A DNA stretch of 22,799 nt from Plakobranchus ocellatus (taxonomy: Eukaryota; Mollusca; Gastropoda; Plakobranchidae): positions 53,676 to 76,474 of the forward strand of contig BLXT01007741.1 in the NCBI GenBank assembly GCA_019648995.1. Reading direction: 5' to 3'. Shown here one piece after another: positions 12,701 to 18,368 of the stretch (position 1 is its first letter; the number at the start of each line of letters is the position of its first letter). A model generated the notes under the pieces. It had not been told where the DNA came from. It saw only the letters and a program-made list of their open reading frames with translations, and did no database searches. The translations under genes were made by a program, and so were the position numbers.

Positions 12701-15700
12701 TCATTTTTAAATTTTCTTAAAGACCGTCATTTTAAAGTTAAAGCGGAGAACACGTTTTCTTCTTCCTACCACCAGGAGAACGGCGTTCCCCAAGGTAGTA
12801 TTCTATCCCCCATGCTTTTTAATTTAAAAATAAACAATATTATTAAATCCGTTTCTAAACATGTAAATGCTTCTTTATTTGTTGATAACTTTGCCATTTA
12901 CACTGAGGGTAAGCACCTGCAGCATCTTGAGCGCACTATTCAATTATGCATTAATAACGTACAAAAATGGGTCTTCGATAACGGTTTCAGATTCTCGGTT
13001 TCGAAGACCACCTGTGTCCATTTCCACAGACAAAGAATCTACATTAAGCCCGCCCTTCATCTGGACGGCCAGCCGATCCCGGTGAAGGGTGAGGCCAAGT
13101 TTTTAGGAGTGGTTTTCGACTCGAAGCTTAATTTTAGTAGCCACGTAAAATATTTAAAGAAAAAGTGCTTGAAAGCTCTAAATTTATTGCGTGTCGTGGG
13201 CCATACGGACTGGGGTGCGGATAGAGCAACCCTTCTAAAGCTTTACCGCACCCTATTCCGGTCCAAGTTGGACTATGACAGTGTCATATATGGTTCTGCG
13301 AAAAAACACGTTCTGAGGGCCCTGGACCCTATACATCATCAGGGCCTTCGTATTGCCCTCGGGGCCTTCAGAACGTCACCTATTAAAAGCTTGTACGCCG
13401 AGGCTGGGAAGCCCTCTCTCGAGCATTGGCGTATGAAGCTAGCTTTTAACTATGTTTTAAAATCAAAATCATTGCCTCGTAATCCTTGCCATGACGTTGT
13501 ATTTGAAACTCCATTGTCTGACTTTTCTGCTGTTACAAAGTCTGAACCCATCTTGTCGCTAATACTTTTGAGCATTTTAAGAATGCCAACATCAGCCTAA
13601 ATATTATTGATAACTTACATGTCCAGTGCCCCCCACCTTGGGAGGAGCACAATATTACTGTTGATATTTCTCTAACAAAACAAAATAAAGAAAATACCAG
13701 TGAAGTCGCTTATCAAAAAGTTTTTTAGAATTAAGGAACAATTTTCAAACCATTATGCTGTTTTTACTGACGGCTCTAAACTGGAGGAAAAGGTTGCGGC
13801 CGCGGCCTATTTTCCGGAACACCCAGACCGCTCGAAGGCAACTTGCCTGAGAGACGGGGCATCTGTCCTCAGTGCTGAGCTAGAGGGAATAGCCCTCGCG
13901 CTCACAGAAATAAAAAAACTCACTAAATACCACAAAAACTTTGATATCTTCAGTGACAGCCTGTCGGCCTTACAGGCTATCCAAAGCAAAAATTTCAAAA
14001 TAATAGATATCAGGCGCCAGTACAACGTAATCCGAAAATTCCCACCCTATGTTCACATCTCTTTTGTCTGGATTCCTGCTCATGTAGGCATCCAGGGGAA
14101 TGAGAATGTGGACAAACTCGCAAAAGCGGCCCTAAATAGAGCATCATGCTCAGGAAAATCCATCTGTTATTCCGATTTAAAACCCAAAATAAACACTTAC
14201 ATCAACTCCGTCTGGCAAAGGGATTGGGATGCTGAGGGAGCAAATAAGCTCCATGAAGTGCTCCCAAACTTGGGCGAAGACCTCCACAGGAGAGGCGATG
14301 GAGGCGGCAGAAAACAAGAGACGGCAATGTGCAGGCTTCGGTTGGGCCACACGTGGCTCACCCAGAGCTACCTCCTGAAAAATGAGGAGCAGCCTTTTTG
14401 TTATGCCTGCGACAGCCTCTACACTGTCCGGCATATTTTAATTGAATGTCCAGACTTTCAGGACACCAGGAGGAAATACTTCAGTGTAACTGACCTGTAC
14501 AGACTTTTTCGAGAGGTCAATCCCTCTCGCATAGCGGGTTACTTAAAGGACCTCGGTGTCTATGGAAAGATCTGAGGCTTTGTACAGATTCCTTTTAAAG
14601 TTTGTCTTCATATACTCTTTTGGATTTTTAATGGTTTTCTATCTTTGTTTTAATTTGCTTGAGCATCTGACGGAAGCCTACGAGAAAGACTGAGTGAATA
14701 GAAACCCTGAGATCACCGCTTAATGGTGGACTGGGTATACCAATAATCAATCAATCAATCTCCAAAGCATAAAAAGGCCAAGTCTAGTCTTCCCAAAGGT
14801 AGAGGGAAAGGAAAAGGTAAAAAAGGCAAATCGAGCTTCACCATGGATAAGTCTAGATCTACACCCCAGCCTCAAGTTGGAGCTACATCTAAATCAAAAT
14901 CTAGATCTAAAAAATCAATCAAATGACATAGATTCAAATTTTTTTTTTGTAATGTAATCTTTATTATCTTGAAAAAGTATGGTACAAATTTCATAGGTAT
15001 ATTTTTACTAACAAATGCACAATGATTTTTTTTAGATATTCTGAAATGTCAGGTACACAGGGAATTATTATGAAAAAAACTCCGGTAGTCAGTGAGTTAA
15101 GTTTTTCACCAGATGTGTTCCTGGTTTTAGCAAGGAAATTCAGCGCAGAGAGCTTGTGCTGTACAAAACTAATTTCTTCATAAAAAAAAAAATACCTTGC
15201 AATGGAAGTGCATATCAGCAGTGGATGCCATTAAGAGCCTCCAGAACCATGCTACAGGGGAAGCTTTTTGAAGAATTTGTCTGTTGCCTTGCTGGTCACA
15301 TACAAAGGATTCCCCAGTGTAGAGGGAATTTACTTAATCATGGAAAAAAAAACAAAAGTTTTAGCAAGATTGTGCCTACGGTCATCAGTTGTAGAGGACA
15401 TTGCCATCAATTTTTCCATCAAAAATGCCCTCTCTGGTGACCTTTTTAAAAAAATGTAAAGGCTGCAGCATACAGATCACTAAAACTTTAAATGAGCCCA
15501 GAGTTGGAGCTTCTCTTTACATTTTTTAATGTCTTAACTCTTTGTGTCTGGATTTTTTTTTCCACATCTGAACGGAGCTTTTTCCCTCTATTTAAAGTGC
15601 ATCTTATGTTCGGATACAAGAATGGTCACTATTTATCTCCTAATAAAGATAGAGCCATAATGCTTGGACTAATGTATTGGGCATTGGTTACACTACCTAA

Positions 15701-18368
15701 ATAAAGTCATTTTGTTCATGTGGGATGTGTTTTTATATGTTTTATATAGATAGGCAGATAGTATGAAGAAAAATTGACGTCAAAATTAGCGCAACACATT
15801 TACATTCACCATCAGAAAAAAAATTCATTTTCAGTCAACAGTTAAATACTGCGTATTCTAGTAAAGTCCATACAGTTCCCAATGTTCATACCAATTTTTG
15901 TCCAATTCCATTCAGAAATAAATAAATTATACTAAATTGTTGAAAAAAGGTGAATGAATTTTGCGGTGTTTTCAGTTGAAGTAGATTTCAGAGATGGGCA
16001 TTCTCAGGATTTTTCCTGAATTCCGGATTTTTTTTCCTACTGACTATATATATATTGTATGTATGTATATACATACATATGACTACCTCAGGATTTTTTT
16101 GGGGGGAGTTGTGCCCATCTCTGAGATTTAGTTTTGGTTTCGCTTATAAGAGCCTCTCTATCTTCAAATCATTGATCATATCCCTCTAGGGAACGATTCT
16201 TTTACTCACTATCACCATCAAAGAGTTCCAGTTTTGTTGAGAAATTATTTCGCAGTTTTAGAGCTGCTTTTCTTTCATAGTGTTAGCAGCCGCTCGGTCA
16301 TTCGTAGAGTTCCGTCGGCCGCTAGGGGCGGCTGCTCGGAGTTATTGAGTTAATAATATCATTTATCAATATACAAGAAGGGCGGAAAAACAGCTTGCTT
16401 CTTGCCATGCTAATTCCATGTATCAATGTAGCAGCATTCTTTCAGGTGATGGACTCTAGGATCCAGCAAGAGCTTCCTCTGATTAACATCTTGAGAAACT
16501 TTTCTTGCCAAGATATATGTGCCAGTAAATCATTACTCATGTTATATTGAAAAAGCTGATTGTTAATACTGTCATTGGAAACTTCTTTTGTACTGGTATA
16601 GAGGTATCTGCAGATTTTCAGGATAAAGTGCAAAATTTATTTAACTTAATACAGATTTCAATTTTGCTGTGTTGCATGTATGGTATTGCAGTGACTTCAA
16701 ATACAATTATAATTAGTTTTAATTGTGTCAAAAATATAGAATAAACATAGTTTGAGGTTGAAAAATTGCTTTAGTTTTCTGTTCTTGCTGAGAAAAAAAA
16801 TGAAGATTGCTTGCTCTCTATAATTGCCTAGATCTACAGACCTGACACTGCCTGTTGCTTAAATGAAAACAATGTAGAATTAGTTGGGTTTTTTTTTTTT
16901 GAAAGTATCAATTTGCAAAACTGCTGGCTCAGTTAGAACAGTGCTTGATCCCAATTTAGTGCAAAGGTAGTTCTATAGGTAGATTTAGAACTAGTGCACA
17001 ATATTTGCAGCACAGCAAAGTGATGTGCCTTACTTAATAAAAATATTCTTCAACAAAACACAAGAAAAAAAATGAATGTATTGGAGTTTTTAAAATTGTG
17101 TCAAGATAAAAATTTTTGACAACTGAATTTTATAGGAAAAAGTATCAGTATTTGTCATACATTTCACTCTAAAGGCCTTATTAAACCGCATTGTCCCCAG
17201 GTAATATGGAAAGCCTCTCTGCTTTAACTCTCACTTTGGCATTGGTGGGCAAATCTTTTATAGCTGGAGGGTGGGCTGCCGTGCAGGTATTTTCAGCTGA
17301 GACTTTTCCAACAGTGATTAGGTGAGACTATGTTATGTGGTATAATATAAAACCACTTAGAACCAAAGGACTCAATATATGTAGCTTAGACCTTGAAACC
17401 ATCTTCAAAAGTACATTGAATGTAATAAAAATTGTCAAGTTGAAGATTGTCTTTTGGCATCAAAGTTTAACAAAGCAAATGAGGGATTTATGACATAAGA
17501 AATTAACTCATTTCTAAGAAGTGAATGGTTTTGAAAAAATACTTTTCAACTGTGCAAACAAAATTTTTTGCCCTAAATGATCATTTTCGTTATTCTTTTA
17601 CTCAGACTTTTTAAAGAACTAAGAATGACTTCATTTGTGAATTTTTTTTTTTTTACATTTAATAAATGCAATCTGACTGAACGCTACATGGTGGCAAAGT
17701 ATGTATGTATTTTTTTTTCTTTAATAAAGGAACATTGGAATAGCGATTTGTTCTATCTCTGCAAGAGTCGGTGGAATTGTGGCACCTCAGTTTGTTTACT
17801 TGGTAAGACCATTTATTTTGTGCTTCATTCATTCAGCTTTAGTGTTATATTTTTTTAAAGTTTGACATGCAGTGTTTTTGTTGCTTTTTCTTTTTTTTTT
17901 AATTTGATGCCAAAATACATTACATGGGAAAATTGAAAGGCCTAAAGCTTGACTTTGTTTGAGTTTTCAAAAGTGAGAAATGCATGTTTATTTTCCAATC
18001 AAGAAATGGAGTGCAAGTTTCTTCATGGTGTATTTAGTTGAGCACAAGTTTTATTTCGTTCAGTTAGCAATCAGACTGGTTAAAATGTCATGTTTGCTAT
18101 TGTTTTCTTTGAACAGGGTAATTTCTCCAAAGCTGTGCCCTTCACCATCTTTGGTTCTGTAGCCCTGGCATGTAGCCTTTTGCTTCTCTTGCTGCGGGAG
18201 ACTCGTGGTCAGCCTTTGCCAGATGCTCTGCATGGAGAACAAAGATCTAGTCCAGATAGTTTAGAAATTCCTGGGCAGTGTGAAGACCTTATGGATAAGC
18301 AGCAATGTGTCACCAATGGTCACTGTTTACATAAACATGATCATGGCCAAGGGGATGGTCAGCTGTGA
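495..18368 (+). CDS. SLC22-family organic cation/carnitine-type transporter (nine coding exons)
   Basis: This is a plasma-membrane major facilitator carrier, and by family it moves organic cations, zwitterions or carnitine-like solutes. Nine exons (495-758, 2779-3010, 4575-4764, 5448-5580, 6128-6228, 7308-7525, 17201-17321, 17730-17802, 18117-18368) join in frame to 527 residues, normal for SLC22 (about 550). Landmarks in order: TM1 near residues 18-40; first extracellular loop with N-glycosylation sites at N54, N58 and N69; GQLADIFGRKK at 118-128; ESPRWL at 233-238; NRLGRR at 351-356; ETFPT at 413-417; RETRGQPLP at 471-479. The usual PETRG proline is arginine. The tail after residue 480 is hydrophilic and ends in a short His-rich stretch. 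The spacing and wording of TM7-TM9 recall SLC22A4/A5 and SLC22A15, but orthology and substrate cannot be settled by eye. The start is the ATG at 495, with A at -3, just after the acceptor. Confidence 0.93.
759..2778 (+). other. Intron 1 of the SLC22 gene
   Basis: The intron begins GTAATG and ends in a pyrimidine-rich TTTCTACTCAG. It is AT-rich with several T or A runs. Short open stretches occur (for example 1081-1284 on the plus strand and 1999-2205 on the minus strand). They match no family I recognise, lack start and splice context, and break down on either side. The tract from about 1080 to 2700 is less homopolymeric than the rest and could be an old degraded repeat. No functional feature is supported. 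Confidence 0.6.
2779..3010 (+). CDS. SLC22 coding exon 2: TM2 to start of TM4
   Basis: This exon encodes residues 89-165 plus the first base of codon 166. It opens with WHLICD, the conserved start of SLC22 after the extracellular loop. It continues through TM2 (ITSLQMVGVGIGAFITG), the MFS motif A loop LADIFGRKK between TM2 and TM3, TM3, and the ALRVIVGALVG start of TM4. The acceptor is CTACTCAG at 2771-2778. The donor is GGAG|GTAAGG at 3010/3011, phase 1. Confidence 0.93.
4264..4319 (+). repeat. Upstream copy of the exon 3 acceptor region (decoy 3' splice site)
   Basis: The stretch AGTGTTC, then TATCATCATTAACA (4281-4294), a T-rich tract and CTCTGAAG (AG at 4318-4319) followed by GATGTT is echoed at 4513-4580 just before and into exon 3. 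There AGTGTTC, TATCATCATTAACA (4527-4540), a longer T tract and CTTTGAAG|GATGTT form the real acceptor. The two AGs are 255 bases apart. Using the upstream AG in the same phase would read about 20 residues and then stop, so it looks like a decoy or pseudo-acceptor left by a local duplication. Confidence 0.7.
4513..4574 (+). promoter_or_regulatory. Functional branch/polypyrimidine/acceptor region of exon 3
   Basis: This is the downstream copy of the duplicated acceptor region. It has a candidate branch sequence in TCATTAACA, a strong T-rich tract, and AG at 4573-4574 followed by the exon 3 codon GGA|TGT, which continues the SLC22 frame. The longer T run compared with the upstream copy would favour this site. 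Confidence 0.65.
4575..4764 (+). CDS. SLC22 coding exon 3: TM4 to TM6
   Basis: This exon encodes residue 166 (split GGA) to the first two bases of codon 229. The TM4-TM5 segment NFVLPLEFVTPRWRT matches the family pattern in which a helix ending in E-x-V-x-P is followed by WRT. Two further hydrophobic helices follow, separated by YFIRDWRKLN. The donor is GGTG|GTAAGT at 4764/4765, phase 2, so the last tryptophan is split. Confidence 0.93.
4765..5447 (+). other. Intron 3 of the SLC22 gene
   Basis: This is a GTAAGT to TTTTCACAG intron of 683 bases. It is AT-rich, and I see nothing else in it. Confidence 0.8.
5448..5580 (+). CDS. SLC22 coding exon 4: central cytoplasmic loop start
   Basis: The first base completes Trp229, and residues 230-273 follow. 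It begins LIDESPRWL, the hallmark of the sugar-transporter/SLC22 loop after TM6. It is followed by a charged helix (KGHFKEAERIIIKAAHFN) where family members have a similar helical segment. The acceptor is TTTTCACAG and the donor is CAAA|GTATGG at 5580/5581, phase 0. Confidence 0.94.
5581..6127 (+). other. Intron 4 of the SLC22 gene
   Basis: This intron of 547 bases starts GTATGG and ends TTTTACAG. It is AT-rich. It contains a perfect 10-bp inverted repeat, annotated separately, and otherwise nothing I recognise. Confidence 0.8.
5816..5843. repeat. Perfect 10-bp hairpin in intron 4
   Basis: CTTCAGACTC at 5816-5825 is the exact reverse complement of GAGTCTGAAG at 5834-5843, with an 8-base loop. 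It lacks the T tail of a Pol III terminator and the length of a microRNA precursor. No function is inferred. Confidence 0.6.
6128..6228 (+). CDS. SLC22 coding exon 5: end of central loop, start of TM7
   Basis: This exon encodes residues 274-306 and two bases of Trp307. It is a basic and acidic loop (KEQFLREDRKKYSYY) followed by LFSSFRLAIGTSICMFG, which enters TM7. The acceptor is TTTTACAG and the donor is GATG|GTAAGC at 6228/6229, phase 2. The frame continues exactly into exon 6. Confidence 0.9.
6229..7307 (+). other. Intron 5 of the SLC22 gene
   Basis: This intron of 1079 bases starts GTAAGC and ends CCAATTTAG. It is AT-rich with T-rich tracts near 6780-6840. No repeat family or gene is recognised. 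Confidence 0.75.
7308..7525 (+). CDS. SLC22 coding exon 6: TM7 to TM9
   Basis: The first base completes Trp307; residues 308-379 and one base of codon 380 follow. WFVSSAVYYG is the conserved TM7, LNVFLSGIVEIPALLL is TM8, and INNRLGRRY is the loop before TM9. The end is set by phase. Exon 7 needs a single carried base, and A|GTCAGT at 7525/7526 provides it and gives the usual TM9-TM10 spacing. The donor is poor at +3. A second in-phase option, A|GTTAAT at 7537/7538, would add four residues. Without splicing the frame stops at 7540-7542. Confidence 0.87.
7816..8037 (+). pseudogene. Possible relic of an SLC22 last exon (TM12-like)
   Basis: An open frame here encodes a hydrophobic helix ending in VYIVLPHETR. 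This resembles the end of SLC22 TM12, where a leucine-rich helix is followed by PETRG. The true last exon of this gene has LLLLLLRETRG in the same place. An acceptor-like CAAAG lies just upstream near 7814. No partner exons are seen beside it. It could be a leftover of a tandem paralogue, an alternative 3' exon, or chance; the match is one helix and a short motif. Confidence 0.33.
8387..8403. repeat. Short CCCGCAA/TTGCGGG palindrome
   Basis: CCCGCAA (8387-8393) and TTGCGGG (8397-8403) form a perfect 7-bp inverted repeat with a 3-base spacer. Further GCAA/TTGC pieces follow to about 8495. The tract contrasts in composition with the surrounding AT-rich intron and may be the terminus of an older DNA transposon, but no opposite end was found. 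Confidence 0.35.
8570..8713 (+). pseudogene. 5' part of a decayed ORF split by the retrotransposon
   Basis: A frame open from 8570 reads to a TAA at 8696-8698 (including DENLDIDSIVRNV). It then continues in the same frame through HPHCE to the insertion site at 8714. On the far side of the element the same frame runs on from 14759 to a stop at 14924-14926. A T-rich acceptor-like TTTCAG lies at 8555-8560. The protein family is not recognised. It is either a pseudogene or an old repeat's ORF. Confidence 0.38.
8714..8727. repeat. 5' target-site duplication of the retrotransposon
   Basis: The 14 bases TCTCCAAAGCATAA recur exactly at 14759-14772, right after the element's AATC-repeat tail. The first two bases could also belong to the tail repeat. 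This length is typical of target-primed reverse transcription. Confidence 0.93.
8748..8957 (+). repeat. 5' UTR monomer 1
   Basis: First of two about 210-bp direct repeats. Shared blocks are an AGAAT...CCACCGT lead, GTCGTAAGAGGCGAC (8776-8790), GTCGCC, ACATCTCTTTCT, a pyrimidine tract with TTTCCTGCGCTATCGTCCCG, and CTACTTCT. GGCGAC and the following GTCGCC can pair as a 6-bp stem. Confidence 0.85.
8958..9140 (+). repeat. 5' UTR monomer 2 with an 11-bp hairpin
   Basis: Second copy, with the GTCGTAAGAGGCGAC block at 8983-8997, 207 bases after the first. It holds a perfect 11-bp inverted repeat, TGTCGCCCATG at 9008-9018 with CATGGGCGACA at 9037-9047 (18-base loop). In monomer 1 the same stem survives in shorter form, with a G-U pair. 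A CCACCGT near 9144 suggests the start of a truncated third unit. Confidence 0.85.
9542..10942 (+). pseudogene. Retrotransposon ORF1, gag-like nucleic-acid-binding protein (frameshifted)
   Basis: ORF1 of I-type LINEs coats the element RNA. The intact part is 313 codons (9542-10483). It has a Ser/Lys/Pro-rich N-terminus, a central domain, and three CCHC zinc knuckles: C211-C214-H219-C224, C231-C234-H239-C244 and C250-C253-H257-C264. Protein-like sequence then goes on in other frames: about 10388-10640 in the next frame, about 10640-10780 in the third (with RFAPLAMD), and back to the first frame to a TAG at 10940-10942. The original protein was about 467 residues. At least three indels break it. 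The C-terminal part is Pro/Ser/Lys-rich, as is usual. Confidence 0.88.
10952..11575 (+). pseudogene. ORF2 apurinic/apyrimidinic-type endonuclease domain (broken)
   Basis: This domain nicks chromosomal DNA to prime reverse transcription. Visible motifs are QWNIRS at the start (conserved Asn); ECR just after the TAG at 11051, where families have QE-C/T; GDFNAHSPAWG near 11320-11345; AIDLA near 11460-11475; and SDLCGSDHFPIF near 11522-11557. The reading moves through all three frames between 11050 and 11350. The catalytic residues themselves are still encoded; the break is in continuity. Confidence 0.88.
12180..13160 (+). pseudogene. ORF2 reverse transcriptase domain (broken, active site altered)
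   Basis: RT motifs appear in order across several frames: YRPIALT (12400-12420), QCGFRKDHST, FDLEKAYDT (12610-12636, motif A Asp kept), GVPQGSILSP (12782-12811), the motif C region, SVSKTTCVHF, and FLGVVFDSKLNFSSH. Motif C, normally F/Y-A-D-D, reads FVDN (12878-12889). The second catalytic aspartate has become asparagine (AAC, one G-to-A change from GAC). Confidence 0.92.
13700..14575 (+). CDS. ORF2 RNase H domain and C-terminal CCHC, open frame remnant
   Basis: This uninterrupted 291-codon stretch has the four RNase H1 carboxylates: TDGS (D24), SAELEG (E60), FSDS (D86) and ENVDKLAK (D138), plus the WIPAHVG histidine at 128. At the end is C234-C237-H245-C250, the CCHC motif typical of ORF2 C-termini. 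It is the 3' part of ORF2, not an independent gene, and upstream frameshifts cut it off. The first codons (13700 on) follow a frame change in an A/T homopolymer near 13690, so the ATG is fortuitous. Confidence 0.88.
   Translation: MKSLIKKFFRIKEQFSNHYAVFTDGSKLEEKVAAAAYFPEHPDRSKATCLRDGASVLSAELEGIALALTEIKKLTKYHKNFDIFSDSLSALQAIQSKNFKIIDIRRQYNVIRKFPPYVHISFVWIPAHVGIQGNENVDKLAKAALNRASCSGKSICYSDLKPKINTYINSVWQRDWDAEGANKLHEVLPNLGEDLHRRGDGGGRKQETAMCRLRLGHTWLTQSYLLKNEEQPFCYACDSLYTVRHILIECPDFQDTRRKYFSVTDLYRLFREVNPSRIAGYLKDLGVYGKI
14576..14758 (+). other. Retrotransposon 3' UTR with AATC-repeat tail
   Basis: A short 3' UTR follows the ORF2 stop and ends in CAAT then four AATC units (14745-14760, the last bases shared with the duplicated target). 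There is no poly(A) tail. Tandem short-repeat tails are used by several I-superfamily elements in priming at the target. Confidence 0.85.
14759..14772. repeat. 3' target-site duplication of the retrotransposon
   Basis: TCTCCAAAGCATAA is identical to 8714-8727. The next base differs between the two copies, which fixes the limit. Confidence 0.93.
14759..14926 (+). pseudogene. 3' part of the split ORF: lysine/serine-rich tail
   Basis: In the same frame as 8699-8713, this segment encodes about 55 residues. They are very rich in Lys, Ser, Gly and Arg (such as SPKHKKAK, GRGKGKGKKGK, SKSRSKKSIK), then TGA at 14924-14926. Basic low-complexity tails of this kind occur in many nuclear or nucleolar proteins, so they do not name a family. 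The open frame on both sides of the insertion suggests coding ancestry. Confidence 0.42.
14927..15988 (+). other. Unassigned tract with coding-like fragments and a poly(A) signal
   Basis: An acceptor-like T-rich run with TTTAG ends at 15035. It is followed by a 48-codon open frame (15037-15183) and broken protein-like pieces up to about 15460, then an AATAAA at 15700-15705. It could be the 3' end of the decayed gene interrupted by the retrotransposon. I do not recognise the product. A TGACGTCA octamer lies at 15775-15782. Nothing else is seen. Confidence 0.35.
15989..16123. mobile_element. 135-bp TIR element (MITE), probably hAT-like
   Basis: CAGAGATGGGCA (15989-16000) is the exact inverse of TGCCCATCTCTG (16112-16123), a 12-bp terminal inverted repeat. 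Each end is flanked by AGATTT (15983-15988 and 16124-16129), a 6-bp target duplication. The inside has two direct copies of CTCAGGATTTTT near the ends and an AT-rich centre with the palindrome GTATGTATATACATAC. It is too short to code. The CAGAG start suggests a hAT-type transposase; the 6-bp duplication leaves other superfamilies open. Confidence 0.85.
16285..16336. repeat. GC-rich inverted repeat in intron 6
   Basis: AGCAGCCGC (16285-16293) pairs with GCGGCTGCT (16328-16336) around a 34-base GC-rich loop that contains CGGCCG. It stands out in an AT-rich intron. It is not a tRNA: no T-loop or anticodon-arm pattern is visible. No function is assigned. Confidence 0.55.
17201..17321 (+). CDS. 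SLC22 coding exon 7: TM10
   Basis: Two bases complete codon 380; residues 381-419 and two bases of Arg420 follow. It encodes TM10 with the conserved LVGKSF and the SAETFPTVIR end, equal to the family's AELYPTVVR. The acceptor is TGTCCCCAG at 17192-17200 and the donor is TTAG|GTGAGA at 17321/17322. Only one reading phase is open, which is what fixes the donor of exon 6. Confidence 0.92.
17322..17729 (+). other. Intron 7 of the SLC22 gene
   Basis: This is a GTGAGA to TTAATAAAG intron of 408 bases. It is AT-rich with T runs, and I see nothing else in it. Confidence 0.85.
17730..17802 (+). CDS. SLC22 coding exon 8: TM11
   Basis: The first base completes Arg420; residues 421-444 follow. NIGIAICSISARVGGIVAPQ matches the family's N-x-G-x-G-x-x-S-x-x-S-R-x-G-x-I-x-x-P segment of TM11. 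The acceptor follows a T-rich tract (TTAATAAAG) and the donor is CTTG|GTAAGA at 17802/17803, phase 0. Confidence 0.93.
17803..18116 (+). other. Intron 8 of the SLC22 gene
   Basis: This is a GTAAGA to TTTGAACAG intron of 314 bases. It is AT-rich with a T run near 17888-17900, and nothing else is recognised. Confidence 0.85.
18117..18368 (+). CDS. SLC22 coding exon 9: TM12 and C-terminal tail, stop
   Basis: This exon encodes residues 445-527, then TGA at 18366-18368. TM12 (IFGSVALACSLLLLLL) is followed by RETRGQPLPDAL. That is the family's PETRGxPLPDT/A signature with Arg in place of the first Pro. The cytoplasmic tail has about 48 residues. It is acidic at first and ends in a stretch with four histidines (GHCLHKHDHG). 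It shows no clear PDZ-binding end such as that of OCTN2. Confidence 0.92.
   Translation, partial: GNFSKAVPFTIFGSVALACSLLLLLLRETRGQPLPDALHGEQRSSPDSLEIPGQCEDLMDKQQCVTNGHCLHKHDHGQGDGQL

Larger units (their letters stand above)
10952..14575 (+). pseudogene. Retrotransposon ORF2 polyprotein: EN-RT-RNase H-CCHC (broken)
   Basis: ORF2 begins with the ATG at 10952, nine bases after the ORF1 stop, and ends at TGA 14573-14575, about 1208 codon-equivalents. It would nick the target, copy the element RNA and remove the RNA strand. It carries a TAG at 11051 and about nine indels (near 11080, 11170, 11345, 12220, 12450, 12608, 12710, 13560 and 13690), several in homopolymers. Domains are annotated separately. 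The order and length are normal for the I superfamily. Confidence 0.92.
8728..14758 (+). mobile_element. Full-length but inactive non-LTR retrotransposon, I superfamily (Nimb-like)
   Basis: This is a 6.0-kb LINE inserted in the same orientation as the host gene. From 5' to 3' it has a long UTR with two tandem monomers, ORF1 with three CCHC knuckles, ORF2 (AP endonuclease, reverse transcriptase, RNase H, C-terminal CCHC), a short 3' UTR and an AATC-repeat tail. It is flanked by a 14-bp target-site duplication, so the 5' end is probably complete. RNase H after RT, and tetranucleotide repeats rather than poly(A), fit the I superfamily. The Nimb label is from general resemblance only. Frameshifts in both ORFs, a premature TAG and a changed RT active site show that it cannot transpose by itself. 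Confidence 0.93.
7526..17200 (+). other. Giant intron 6 of the SLC22 gene
   Basis: This intron of 9675 bases lies between GTCAGT and CCCCAG. It holds most of the mobile DNA in the window: the retrotransposon 8728-14758, a 135-bp TIR element at 15989-16123, relics of coding-like sequence and a GC-rich hairpin. Where nothing is annotated (7540-7815, 8040-8386, 16337-17200) it is AT-rich sequence with no feature I can support. Confidence 0.85.

Noticed and set aside
16285..16336. tRNA or snRNA gene at the GC-rich hairpin
   Set aside because: No cloverleaf, no internal promoter boxes and no terminator T run follow.
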